NCBI GenBank assembly: GCA_041689775.1
Contig: JBDNFP010000091.1
Coordinates: forward strand, 1 to 41,291
Direction: 5' to 3'
Origin: JBDNFP01 sp041689775
Lineage (GTDB): Bacteria; Bacteroidota; Bacteroidia; Cytophagales; Spirosomataceae
DNA length: 41,291 bases
The position numbers were made by a program, and so were the translations under genes. The notes under the pieces were generated by a model that worked only from the letters and a program-made list of their open reading frames with translations, did no database searches and was not told the origin of the DNA. Below are positions 8,997 to 17,352 of the stretch, piece by piece. Every line of letters starts with the position of its first letter. The stretch's first letter is position 1.

Positions 8997-9989
8997 ATGA
9001 ATTTTAAATGTATTGCGTTAGGTAGTATACTCCTTGCCAGTTTTTCAGCTTTTTCTCAAAAAAACTCTACTAACTATACCCAAAAAATATCCGGAAGTAA
9101 TCAGACTTATGATATGGTAGCGATGCCGGCGGGAGAGTTTTTGATGGGAAGCCCCGTATCTGAAACCGGTCGCAATGATAACGAGGGCCCACAGCATAAA
9201 GTTAAGCTTGATCCATTCTGGATGGGTAAGCATGAGATAACCTGGGATTTTTACGATCTATTTGCCTTTAAAAATATGGAAAAAGAAATGGCAAACCGGT
9301 TTCCCGATCCAGAAAAAAGTGTCGCCAAAACCGACGCCAGTACCCGACCCAGTCCTCCTTACGTGGATATGTCGTTTGGGATGGGTCGCTCGGGCTATCC
9401 AGCTATTAACATGACCCAGTACGCAGCCATCAAGTTTTGTAAATGGCTGTATGACAAAACCGGCGTTTTCTACCGCCTTCCTACCGAGGCAGAATGGGAA
9501 TACGCTTGCCGGGCAGGTACTAAAACAGCCTACTCGTTTGGAGATGATGCCTCCAAACTGGGTGACTATGCCTGGTATATCGATAACAGCGATGATGCCT
9601 ACAAGCAAATTGGCACCAAGAAACCCAATCCGTGGGGCTTACACGATATGCACGGAAACGTAATGGAATGGACCTTGGATCAGTACCTGCCTGACTATTA
9701 CGCCAAAAAAGCGGCTGGGGAAGTGAAAGAATCCTACGCTCCGGTAACGGAGCTTTACCCAACCTCAGTACGCGGTGGCTCCTGGGATGACGAAGCTACG
9801 GTATCCCGCAGTGCGGCCCGTATCCCGTCGTCGCCCGACTGGAAGATACTTGATCCTCAGCTACCTAAAAGTGAGTGGTGGATGACGAGTGCATCCTTTA
9901 TCGGTTTTCGATTAGTAAGGCCAGCAAAAACACCCACTGCTACCGAAATCGAGGCATACTATAACCCTCTTCTCATAGAAGACTATTAA
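8997..9989 (+). CDS. SUMF1-fold (formylglycine-generating enzyme-like) protein without the catalytic Cys pair
   Basis: A 330-aa exported protein: signal peptide residues 1-20, then a single FGE-sulfatase/SUMF1 domain. Marker motifs are MPAGEFLMGSP near residue 42, NMTQYAAIKFCKWL near 138, YRLPTEAEWEYACRAG near 158, NPWGLHDMHGNVMEW near 210, RGGSW near 260 and a final IGFRLVRP. True formylglycine-generating enzymes carry a Cys pair just after RGGSW; here the segment reads RGGSWDDEATVSRSAARI with no Cys, so sulfatase-maturing activity is unlikely. The same fold occurs in EgtB-like oxidases and as a sugar- or ligand-binding module in Bacteroidota surface proteins. It lies 45 bases upstream of the Gfo/Idh/MocA gene and is probably co-transcribed, suggesting a shared periplasmic sugar-related role. 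Confidence 0.88.
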   Translation: MNFKCIALGSILLASFSAFSQKNSTNYTQKISGSNQTYDMVAMPAGEFLMGSPVSETGRNDNEGPQHKVKLDPFWMGKHEITWDFYDLFAFKNMEKEMANRFPDPEKSVAKTDASTRPSPPYVDMSFGMGRSGYPAINMTQYAAIKFCKWLYDKTGVFYRLPTEAEWEYACRAGTKTAYSFGDDASKLGDYAWYIDNSDDAYKQIGTKKPNPWGLHDMHGNVMEWTLDQYLPDYYAKKAAGEVKESYAPVTELYPTSVRGGSWDDEATVSRSAARIPSSPDWKILDPQLPKSEWWMTSASFIGFRLVRPAKTPTATEIEAYYNPLLIEDY

Positions 9990-10034
9990 ATTCAGTAAAT
10001 CAATTCTCAAACTCTTTCATAAAAATTACCAAAC

Positions 10035-11372
10035 ATGAACAAGAACAGACGTGACTTTTTAAAAGCCTCCGGACTACTCGCCGGGGGAATCGCCCTCAAC
10101 CCCTTAGCGTCTTATGGCTACAATAGCCAGGTAGATGATACTATTAAAGTAGCCCTTATTGGCTGCGGTGGACGTGGAACCGGAGCAGCAGCTCAGGCCC
10201 TGAGTACTAAGCAAAATGTAAAGATCGTAGCCATGGCTGACGCATTCCGCGACCGCCTGGAAGACTCCTACAAGAGTCTCACCTCAAAGAAATACAAGGA
10301 TGCTGCTGGTAAAGACGTACCAACAGCTAGCAAGATAGATGTTCCAGACAGCCGTAAGTTTGTCGGGTTTGAGGCCTATAAAAGCGCTATTGCCCTGGCC
10401 GATGTCGTGATTCTGGCGACACCTCCCGGCTTCCGTCCGTACCACTTCGAGGAGGCTATCCGGCAGAATAAACACGTATTTATGGAAAAACCCGTGGCCA
10501 CCGATACCCCCGGTATTCGTAAAGTACTGGAAGTAGCAGAAATTGCAAAAAAGAAAAAACTAAACGTCGTAACCGGACTACAACGTCACTATCAGGCAAA
10601 CTATCGTGAAGCGATCAAACGTATTCAGGATGGTGCAATCGGAGATATCGTAGGTGGACAAGTCTACTGGGTTAGTGGTGGTGTGTGGGTAAAAGATCGA
10701 CTACCCAGCATGACCGAAATGGAATACCAGATGCGTAACTGGTACTACTTCAACTGGCTCTGCGGCGACCATATCGTAGAGCAGCACGTACACAATATCG
10801 ACGTAGCCAACTGGGTAAAGGATGGTTATCCCGTCTCTATTCAGGGAACAGGTGGCCGTGAGGTTCGTGATGGTAAGCAGTACGGTGAGATATTTGACCA
10901 CCACATGCTTGATCTGGTGTACGCCGATGGTAGTACCATATCGAGTCAGTGCCGTCACTACGAAGGTACGTATAGCCGGGTAGACGAAGCTTTCGTAGGC
11001 ACCAAGGGCCGTATTGATAGTTTCTCTAACAAGGGTACCGTCCTGAAAGATTACAAAGGTGGAGTGATTTACGCCCACGACAGCAAAGGAGACATTAACC
11101 CTTATCAGGTGGAGCACGACGAGCTCTTCGAAACAATTGCCAAAGGCGAATATAAGTTTGCTGATGCCGAGCGTACCGCAAAGAGTACCATGACGGCTAT
11201 TATGGGCCGGATGGCCACCTACTCCGGTAAGCTGGTGAAGTGGGACGACGCGATGAATTCGAACATCAACCTGTTCCCGGACAAAATTGCATGGGATGCT
11301 ATGCCAAAGGTACTTCCTGACCAAAATGGATTCTACCCCGTAGCTGTTCCTGGTAAAACGATAACTGTTTAA
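10035..11372 (+). CDS. Exported Gfo/Idh/MocA family oxidoreductase
   Basis: A 445-aa NAD(P)-dependent oxidoreductase. The N-terminus NRRDFLKASGLLAGGIALNP is a Tat-type signal, so it is exported folded with its cofactor. The Rossmann motif ALIGCGGRGTGAA lies near residues 40-52, and the catalytic FMEKPVATDTPG motif near 154. The C-terminal substrate domain has the YFNWLCGDHIVEQHVHNIDVANW segment. Secreted members of this family in Bacteroidota act on sugars, for example GH109-like or glucose-fructose oxidoreductase-like activities; I cannot name the substrate. It ends just before a strong bidirectional terminator. Confidence 0.9.
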   Translation: MNKNRRDFLKASGLLAGGIALNPLASYGYNSQVDDTIKVALIGCGGRGTGAAAQALSTKQNVKIVAMADAFRDRLEDSYKSLTSKKYKDAAGKDVPTASKIDVPDSRKFVGFEAYKSAIALADVVILATPPGFRPYHFEEAIRQNKHVFMEKPVATDTPGIRKVLEVAEIAKKKKLNVVTGLQRHYQANYREAIKRIQDGAIGDIVGGQVYWVSGGVWVKDRLPSMTEMEYQMRNWYYFNWLCGDHIVEQHVHNIDVANWVKDGYPVSIQGTGGREVRDGKQYGEIFDHHMLDLVYADGSTISSQCRHYEGTYSRVDEAFVGTKGRIDSFSNKGTVLKDYKGGVIYAHDSKGDINPYQVEHDELFETIAKGEYKFADAERTAKSTMTAIMGRMATYSGKLVKWDDAMNSNINLFPDKIAWDAMPKVLPDQNGFYPVAVPGKTITV

Positions 11373-11401
11373 GTTCAGCTTTCCCTTTTTTGGAATCACT
11401 T

Positions 11402-11438
11402 AAAAACGTAGTGAGAGTCTAACTCTCACTACGTTTTT
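11402..11438. terminator. Bidirectional intrinsic terminator
   Basis: Perfect 17-base inverted repeat, arms 11402-11418 and 11422-11438, loop CTA. The arms start with AAAAA and end with TTTTT, so it can end transcription from both sides. It separates the oxidoreductase gene (plus) from apbE (minus); its last bases overlap the apbE stop codon (11437-11439). Confidence 0.9.
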
Positions 11439-12480
11439 AGTGTAGGGTATTCCAACTGGTCATTTTTCCGTCTTTTGTTTCCAGAAGCCATACCTGTATT
11501 CCCCGAAACTTACGACTGATCTTTTTAGCCTTCTGAATGCCTACTACACTTAGGGCCGTAGCCAAAGCATCCGCCTGAGCCCCGTTGGCCGCCACTACCG
11601 TCGTACGTACGTGAAATTGCAATCCTATACCTGTCTTGGGGTTCACGATGTGAGAATAGCGCTGACCATCATGCTCCAAATAGCGATAGGTTGCTCCGGA
11701 AGTAGCCACCCCAACGTTGGCAAGTACTAAGGTAGCTACCGAGTCCTGCTCCGTGCCGGAAGTAACTTCAACCCTCCACCCCTGACTACCCGGAGGTGGG
11801 TCTGCCAAGGTCAGATCCCCGCCGGCATCGATCAGGATTGATGATATGCCAAGCCCTCTGAGCACCTCTACGGCCTCATCCGCGGCGTATCCTTTACCAA
11901 TCCCACCCACGTCTAGGCGCATTTTTGGTCGCCCAAGCCGAATACTCTTAGTACGGGAATGGAGTTGGATATACTGATACCCAATCCGCTTGCGGACCTC
12001 ATTAATTTCTTTATCGGTTGGGAAAGTATTCCTGCGCATTGCCCTTCGCCAAAGCTGTACCGCCGGCCCCACTGAGCTGTCAAACGTCCCGTAAGTTTGT
12101 TTACTTAGCTTTTGTGAGATAGCCAGTATTTCAAACAACTCGTCGCTCACAAGAATCCATTTGCCACTACCCGATTGAGCCGATAAGCGATTAATTTCGC
12201 TGCCATCCCGGTAATCACTCAGCACTTCGTTCAGGTATTCTATCCGACCAAAAGCTTGCCGGGCGGCACACGCTGCCAGGGAATCATCAGCAGCATAAAA
12301 CACCAAACGGAACGGTGAGCCCATCAGGCCTTTTTGAAATTCATATCGTTTTTGCTGCCCAAAAACTGGCGTAGAAAAGTAGAATAGGACAATAAAACTA
12401 CTTATATACACAAAGTAAAAAGGGGCATTACTGCTACCTCTATTTTCTAACCAAGCTATTACACGGGTGAAGCTATCCAT
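11437..12480 (-). CDS. apbE: FAD:protein FMN transferase
   Basis: An ApbE/RnfF family protein. It attaches FMN covalently to Thr/Ser residues of partner flavoproteins such as NqrB/NqrC/RnfG on the outer face of the cytoplasmic membrane, using FAD. Motifs: MGSPFRLVFYA, GTFDSSVGPAV, LDVGGIGKGYAADEA, ILIDAGGDL, SHIVNPKTG and the metal-binding ADALATALSV. I place the start at ATG 12480 (347 aa), giving an N-terminal stretch and then the hydrophobic segment FYFVYISSFIVLFYF. An in-frame ATG further out at 12507 would lengthen the overlap with the antisense gene at 12467. A later start such as GTG inside the hydrophobic segment is possible. The signal region is unusually AT-rich compared with the body. 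Confidence 0.88.
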   Translation of the reverse strand: MDSFTRVIAWLENRGSSNAPFYFVYISSFIVLFYFSTPVFGQQKRYEFQKGLMGSPFRLVFYAADDSLAACAARQAFGRIEYLNEVLSDYRDGSEINRLSAQSGSGKWILVSDELFEILAISQKLSKQTYGTFDSSVGPAVQLWRRAMRRNTFPTDKEINEVRKRIGYQYIQLHSRTKSIRLGRPKMRLDVGGIGKGYAADEAVEVLRGLGISSILIDAGGDLTLADPPPGSQGWRVEVTSGTEQDSVATLVLANVGVATSGATYRYLEHDGQRYSHIVNPKTGIGLQFHVRTTVVAANGAQADALATALSVVGIQKAKKISRKFRGIQVWLLETKDGKMTSWNTLH

Positions 12481-12652
12481 CTTTAACGCTGTACTCATAC
12501 TTTCCATTGGTACGGTAGTCCTACTAGTTGGCGTTTTTCTGAACGCACAGGCTCAGGATTTTGCCAGCCCCGTTATCTTTTTCGGACTCGGCTTCCTATT
12601 TCTAGGTACGCTTTGGTTTGTACTCAGCCTATATCGCCGGCGTAAGGGGTAG
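12467..12652 (+). CDS. Small two-helix membrane protein, unknown function
   Basis: A 61-aa frame starting with GTG 12467. It has two clear hydrophobic segments, about residues 6-26 (NAVLILSIGTVVLLVGVFL) and 36-55 (ASPVIFFGLGFLFLGTLWFV), joined by a short polar loop and ended by RRRKG, a plausible two-pass protein with a positive-inside tail. Its 5' end overlaps the 5' end of apbE on the opposite strand by about 14 bases, so their promoters must interlock. It converges with aroC, whose stop lies six bases away. I do not recognise a family. The sequence looks like a membrane protein rather than a random frame, but the start is uncertain. Confidence 0.55.
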   Translation: MKLSIFNAVLILSIGTVVLLVGVFLNAQAQDFASPVIFFGLGFLFLGTLWFVLSLYRRRKG

Positions 12653-12657
12653 CAGAG

Positions 12658-13737
12658 TTATAGTCGGCTGGCTTTGTGACGCAGATAAAAGTCTGAGATT
12701 ACCAACGCCGCCATTGCTTCTACAATGGGTACTGCCCGTGGCACTACGCAAGGATCGTGGCGACCTTTACCCTGAACTATTACTTTTTCACCTTCTTCGT
12801 TGACGCTATCCTGATCTTGCATAATGGTAGCAACGGGCTTGAAGGCTACCCGGAAATAAATATCTTCCCCGTTAGAAATACCCCCCTGAATACCGCCGGA
12901 ATGGTTTGTTTTGGTGTATATTTTGCCGTCCTCATCCTGATAAATAGCATCATTATGCTCCGACCCGTACATTTCAACTCCATCGAAGCCACTACCATAT
13001 TCAAAGCCTTTCACGGCGTTGATACTTAACATCGCCTTCCCCAACTCGGCATGCAGTTTATCAAACACCGGCTCGCCCAAGCCGGCAGGTACTCCTTTGA
13101 TCACACAAGTAATGACCCCACCGATCGAATCTCCCTTTTTTCGGGTTTCGTCGATATAGTCAAACATTTGCTGCGCCATTACAGGGTCAGGGCAACGAAC
13201 GGCATTCTCCTCCGCAACGTCAAGATCAAGATCCTGGTAGCCCTTGGTCAACTTCATTTTGCCTACCTGAGATACGTAGGCTTGCACCTTTACCTCTACT
13301 TTTTTCAGCATAAGTTTGGCTACGGCTCCGGCAGCCACGCGGGCGGCTGTTTCGCGGGCCGAGCTACGGCCACCTCCGCGGTAGTCACGGATACCGTACT
13401 TGGCCTGATAGGTGTAGTCAGCGTGGGAAGGACGATATTGGGTAGCTATATGGGAATAATCCTTACTACGTTGATCTTCATTCCGAATAATCAAGGCGAT
13501 GGGTGTACCGGTAGTTTTCCCCTCAAATACCCCCGATAGTACCTCAAATTCATCCGCCTCTCGCCGTTGTGTCGTAATCCTCGACTGCCCTGGCTTACGG
13601 CGGGTTAATTCGGCTTGAATAAAGTCGGTATCAAATTCAATTCCCGCGGGACATCCTTCCAGAATCACCCCGATTCCTACCCCGTGGGACTCCCCGAATG
13701 TGGATATCTTTACAATTTTTCCGTACGTGCTGCTCAT
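12658..13737 (-). CDS. aroC: Chorismate synthase
   Basis: A 359-aa enzyme converting 5-enolpyruvylshikimate 3-phosphate to chorismate, the last shared step of aromatic amino acid synthesis, with reduced FMN as cofactor. Family signatures are intact: STFGESHGVGIGVILEGCPAG at the N-terminus, the GGRSSARETAARVAAGAVAK stretch near residue 120 and GKGRHDPCVVPRAVPIVEAMAAL near residue 325. Length matches the family norm. It begins six bases after the batD stop codon and is most likely translated from the same mRNA. Confidence 0.97.
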   Translation of the reverse strand: MSSTYGKIVKISTFGESHGVGIGVILEGCPAGIEFDTDFIQAELTRRKPGQSRITTQRREADEFEVLSGVFEGKTTGTPIALIIRNEDQRSKDYSHIATQYRPSHADYTYQAKYGIRDYRGGGRSSARETAARVAAGAVAKLMLKKVEVKVQAYVSQVGKMKLTKGYQDLDLDVAEENAVRCPDPVMAQQMFDYIDETRKKGDSIGGVITCVIKGVPAGLGEPVFDKLHAELGKAMLSINAVKGFEYGSGFDGVEMYGSEHNDAIYQDEDGKIYTKTNHSGGIQGGISNGEDIYFRVAFKPVATIMQDQDSVNEEGEKVIVQGKGRHDPCVVPRAVPIVEAMAALVISDFYLRHKASRL

Positions 13738-13743
13738 ATATAT

Positions 13744-15156
13744 TTATTTTCTAAAAATCCACACCATTACCCCTACTAATACTACTACCACCAAATTAGT
13801 AAGGCTACGAATCAGGTCCTGGTAATCAATGTAGGGAACCGTGGTATCTACCTGTTCAATATTTTCATAAACCGAAGCCCCGTTTCCCCCAGACAAATTT
13901 ACCGATATAAGGTTTTCCCCTTCAACCCTAATTGTTTTAGTTGAACGCAGGGTGTCATACTGCGAACGGGAAGGATCAAAATAGATCCATTGAAAGAACC
14001 GCCCCAACGGGTAGGTCCCTTTTTGTTTGGCTACAATAAAATAGTCAAAATCTTTCTCTCCGCTCACTTTCTGATAGCTGCGCCGTACGGTTTGACTTAC
14101 ATCCGGTGGATAAAAATCGAACGCCTGACTCATCGGAACATCTGTCATCATTACCGTCGACAAATTACCTTCTCCCTCGATTCCGAATACATACCGAAGG
14201 CTTTCTCCTGAGGACACCTCTTCTCGGGTGATACGCTCACGTAACTGGTATTCCCCGACCGAAATCTGATCTCTTAATGGGTGGGGAGGTAAAGGCTTGA
14301 CCAGAATCCGGACCGGGCTTGAAGAATACTTCTTAACACTCTTCTTTTTTCCTGCCGTTGCTTCCTGAGCACTAAGTACGAGCATGTCCAGGCCCACGGA
14401 AGGGAATGATACCGTTTGTAGCGTCAGAGGAAAAAACATAGCCTGGTACATCTGATATTCCGTGAATGCTCGACCGTTGACGACAACATCCCGTTGGATA
14501 ATTTCTTCGATCCCGACGTTCTCTTCCCAACAAGTGGCCGGACGTACTTTTTTGAGAATGGCCTGAAGCTGACCATCAAGTTGGTAAAATTCCATCTCAA
14601 TCGGGGCATTTTTTGCCACGTAAAGCGACAAACGAACCGCAAAACCCTCTCGTACATACACTGCTGATTTCGTGGCTCTGAGCGACAAAAATACATCTTC
14701 GCTTGAAATACCTTCTTCGGAAGTAATTAATTCGGAGTCTTCTTCCTCATCACTAGTAGATTCAGAGTCCTTATTCTCTTTCTTAAAAGTAAGCTTTAAT
14801 CCTTCCGACTTTACTTTGACCCCGTCTACTGTCACCGTAAAGTCAGGAATTGTATAGGTTCCTTCTTTAGCAACAAAGTATTGTTGGCTTATTGTTTGCA
14901 CTAAGACGGTCTTTCCACCGATAGTGCTGGTTGTACTGGTAGCAGAGGCACTTCTTTTTTCAAGACTCTCTATATCCGGGAAGATTACTGAGGGACGATT
15001 AGTATTGTTTTTGACAATAACAGATAAAATGAACGGCTGTTTGAGAAAAAGTTCTCGTTTCCCCAATTCAACACTAATATCCTGGTCAGCAGGTTGCTGA
15101 GCCTTCGCCAAGGAAAAGCACAAAAATATACTTAAATAGACATATATTTTCATCAA
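13744..15156 (-). CDS. batD: BatD family protein
   Basis: A 470-aa protein with a signal peptide (residues 1-19, ending LAKAQQ), repeated immunoglobulin-like beta domains typical of BatD/BAM-like oxygen-tolerance proteins (ELFLKQPFILSVIVKNNTN, GTYTIPDFTVTVDGVKVKSEGLKLTF) and one C-terminal membrane helix (LTNLVVVVLVGVMVWIFRK). BatD normally works with BatA/BatB (VWA proteins) and a MoxR ATPase in envelope stress tolerance. None of these is present here, so this is a stand-alone copy next to aroC. An acidic low-complexity loop (ESTSDEEEDSELITSEEG) lies near residue 135. Confidence 0.82.
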   Translation of the reverse strand: MMKIYVYLSIFLCFSLAKAQQPADQDISVELGKRELFLKQPFILSVIVKNNTNRPSVIFPDIESLEKRSASATSTTSTIGGKTVLVQTISQQYFVAKEGTYTIPDFTVTVDGVKVKSEGLKLTFKKENKDSESTSDEEEDSELITSEEGISSEDVFLSLRATKSAVYVREGFAVRLSLYVAKNAPIEMEFYQLDGQLQAILKKVRPATCWEENVGIEEIIQRDVVVNGRAFTEYQMYQAMFFPLTLQTVSFPSVGLDMLVLSAQEATAGKKKSVKKYSSSPVRILVKPLPPHPLRDQISVGEYQLRERITREEVSSGESLRYVFGIEGEGNLSTVMMTDVPMSQAFDFYPPDVSQTVRRSYQKVSGEKDFDYFIVAKQKGTYPLGRFFQWIYFDPSRSQYDTLRSTKTIRVEGENLISVNLSGGNGASVYENIEQVDTTVPYIDYQDLIRSLTNLVVVVLVGVMVWIFRK

Positions 15157-15176
15157 TCAAAAACGTTTTGTAAATT

Positions 15177-15220
15177 AGTGGAGAAATTGGGTCTTCCCCC
15201 CTTCTGAGTATCTCTCCACT
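15177..15220. repeat. Inverted repeat in the batD / 15253 divergent region
   Basis: AGTGGAGA at 15177-15184 is mirrored by TCTCCACT at 15213-15220 with 28 bases between. It lies between the divergent start codons of batD and the 68-aa gene, so it could be a dyad operator or a 5' leader hairpin. No function is known to me. Confidence 0.35.
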
Positions 15221-15252
15221 TCATATCCTAAATCGCAAAACTAAGTAATACT

Positions 15253-15459
15253 ATGGCCTCAATGTTAGAATACATCAAAATAATTCTGCAAAAGGTAAGT
15301 TTTGACCGCAGATTATTCGAAAAAGAACTGCGAAAAGCAATACGGATGTTAATGCCTGAAGAAGTGAAACGATTAAAATTATGGTGCTACGAGCGATTCA
15401 GCGCGGTACACTTGCCCGTATTAGAAAATTGCTTTCCGCTGACTACTACAAACGCATAA
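15253..15459 (+). CDS. Conserved small basic protein, unknown function
   Basis: A 68-aa protein starting with ATG 15253. It is mostly alpha-helical with many basic residues: KIILQKVSFDRRLFEKELRK then MLMPEEVKRLKLWCYERF. I recall similar short proteins in Cytophagales genomes, but without an assigned function. There is no signal peptide or membrane helix, so it is probably cytoplasmic. Its codon use resembles its neighbours and it ends just before a strong shared terminator, both of which support it as a real gene. Confidence 0.7.
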   Translation: MASMLEYIKIILQKVSFDRRLFEKELRKAIRMLMPEEVKRLKLWCYERFSAVHLPVLENCFPLTTTNA

Positions 15460-15481
15460 CTACGATAGTTATAATTCTTAC

Positions 15482-15526
15482 AAATACAGAAGGCCCCGGA
15501 GAATCTCTCCGGGGCCTTCTGTATTT
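15482..15526. terminator. Bidirectional intrinsic terminator
   Basis: Perfect 21-base inverted repeat, arms 15482-15502 and 15506-15526, loop ATC, GC-rich core (GGCCCCGGAGA), with AAATA/TATTT ends. It sits between the converging 68-aa gene and the TPR protein gene and serves as the 3' end of the long exbB-to-TPR unit. Confidence 0.92.
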
Positions 15527-15542
15527 ATGAATATTCTGACTC

Positions 15543-17270
15543 TTACTTATTGCTCTTTGGGGTAGCCGTAGTGGCAGCTTCCTGGCCAACACCCAATGCC
15601 TGCTTGGCAGCTTGGTTGTCAGGATCTATCTGTAACAATTTCTCCCAATAAGATTTCGCTTTCGCCTCTTCCTTCACAGACGTCCGGTAGTAATAAGCAA
15701 GGTAGCTATACGATAGACGTAGATAACTCTTAAAGTTAGAAGCACCTTCCTTTTCGGCTAGTTCACTAAACTTCTCATAGTAAGGAGCCGAGATACCTTT
15801 ATCAATATTTTCCTGACGATCGTAGGCATTATACAACGAGCTTGCGCGCCAGTAGTAGCCATAAGGCCAATCAGGCTGCAAAGCACTCACCTTGGTAAAT
15901 GAGGTTGATGCTTTCAGGTACGTATCCCTCTTTTTCTGAGCAACAGCAGCACTATCGTTAGTAACCGTTGCTGAATCAGGAACGGCAATAGCTTGTGCCC
16001 CCTGGAAATACGATAAGCCTTGCTGGAAGTAATCATTGGTAGAGGCCTTTGCTGTATCCATACCAATTCCTTTATCAAATGCCGCCGCCGCCTTTACGTA
16101 ATCCTTATCCTTGTAATACAGGTTAGCAATTTCCTTATAGGTGTTTGCCGCTTCTGTAACATTGGTATCAAGCTCAGCACCCTTCCTCAGGCTCTCGATA
16201 CCCTGAGGAGTATACTCCTTACTTGTTGCCATTTTGTTGTAAGCACGACCAAGGTATTTGTAATCGTCGGAAATGACTTTTTCGGGAGCAACTTTCATGA
16301 AAGATTCCAGATTACTGATTGCCTGATCCATATCATTGGTCTTGTAGTAAGCCCAACCGTACATACGCTTTGTAATAGGACCGTCTAACTTATCCTTTAC
16401 GCTGTCTAATAGTTCTAATGCACGGCTAAACTCATCGGCTGTAAACGCAAACTGAGCGGCACGAAGTACAATTTTAGGATCTTTCTTGCCGCTTTTCTGG
16501 ATATATATGTCAAAGTTTTCAGCAGCGCGCTTGTATTGACGAGCCAGAAAGTACAACTCGGCTAAGTCCTTGTAGGCCGGAGCAAATTCTGTATCTGCCT
16601 CGATTGCCTTCTTGTAGAAATCAAGTGCTTGGTTGTAGTTCTTACCACGCAGATATATTTGACCAATTTTGTTATTTGCCAACGCATAGTTAGGCTTCGC
16701 CATCAGTGCATACTCGTAGGCCGTCACCGCAGGACCACCCTCGTTGCGGGCAGACAGGATGTCACCTTTGACGATAAATGCGTCAGCAATGGTCCGATCA
16801 CGCTTGATAGATTCTTCTAATAATCGAAGAGCTTCGGCCGGATCGTTATGTTTTTCAAATAGTGCATAGGCTTCGCCCGCCCGGAAAAGGACCTGAGGAT
16901 CTTTTCCACGAGTTTTCTTTTCGGCCGTAGCAATCATTTCTTTTGCCTCCGCTACATTACCCTTGCCAAGAGCTACCGTAGCTACCCCTACCATATTCAG
17001 GTAGCTTTTGTCGTCAAGTGCCAACCCTTTTTCAAACGCTTTCTGCGCTTCATCCAATTGATTGGTGCGAACGTAGACGTAGCCCAGATTATAGTAATTT
17101 TCAGGAGACGGGCTGGCTTCTGCTACTTTTTTGAATACTTCTTGCGCCTTATTTGTACGCTCTGCATTCAGATGATTGAAACCATCTTCTGCCGTTTGGG
17201 CAAATACTAATGCTAGCGAAAATAAACTCAAAGAAAGTGTTCCAATTAAGCTTTTTAATTTAGTGCTCAT
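15543..17270 (-). CDS. Exported tetratricopeptide repeat protein
   Basis: A 575-aa protein with a signal peptide (residues 1-24) and TPR units through most of its length. Repeats are recognisable by ENYYNLGYVYVRTNQLDEAQKAFEKGLALD, ALANNKIGQIYLRGKNYNQALDFYKKAIEAD and FAPAYKDLAELYFLARQYKRAAENFDIYI. It ends in a repeat (KSYWEKLLQIDPDNQAAKQAL) and an Ala/Thr-rich tail. TPR arrays scaffold protein complexes; here it would act in the periplasm. It is the last gene of the exbB-exbD-exbD-tonB-pstS-like unit, 82 bases after the lipoprotein gene, suggesting it organises or senses this envelope machinery. The exact partner is unknown. Confidence 0.85.
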   Translation of the reverse strand: MSTKLKSLIGTLSLSLFSLALVFAQTAEDGFNHLNAERTNKAQEVFKKVAEASPSPENYYNLGYVYVRTNQLDEAQKAFEKGLALDDKSYLNMVGVATVALGKGNVAEAKEMIATAEKKTRGKDPQVLFRAGEAYALFEKHNDPAEALRLLEESIKRDRTIADAFIVKGDILSARNEGGPAVTAYEYALMAKPNYALANNKIGQIYLRGKNYNQALDFYKKAIEADTEFAPAYKDLAELYFLARQYKRAAENFDIYIQKSGKKDPKIVLRAAQFAFTADEFSRALELLDSVKDKLDGPITKRMYGWAYYKTNDMDQAISNLESFMKVAPEKVISDDYKYLGRAYNKMATSKEYTPQGIESLRKGAELDTNVTEAANTYKEIANLYYKDKDYVKAAAAFDKGIGMDTAKASTNDYFQQGLSYFQGAQAIAVPDSATVTNDSAAVAQKKRDTYLKASTSFTKVSALQPDWPYGYYWRASSLYNAYDRQENIDKGISAPYYEKFSELAEKEGASNFKSYLRLSYSYLAYYYRTSVKEEAKAKSYWEKLLQIDPDNQAAKQALGVGQEAATTATPKSNK

Positions 17271-17352
17271 TTCTTAACCGGGTTGAAAAAGGGGTAAAAA
17301 TTTGATTTGTACTATTAAACATCTTCCAAAGATAATAAATTGTGTACCAACA

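Noticed and set aside
10701..11399. Long open frame antisense to the Gfo/Idh/MocA oxidoreductase gene
   Set aside because: It mirrors the codon bias of the well-supported sense gene, has no start signal or domain, and crosses the terminator hairpin.
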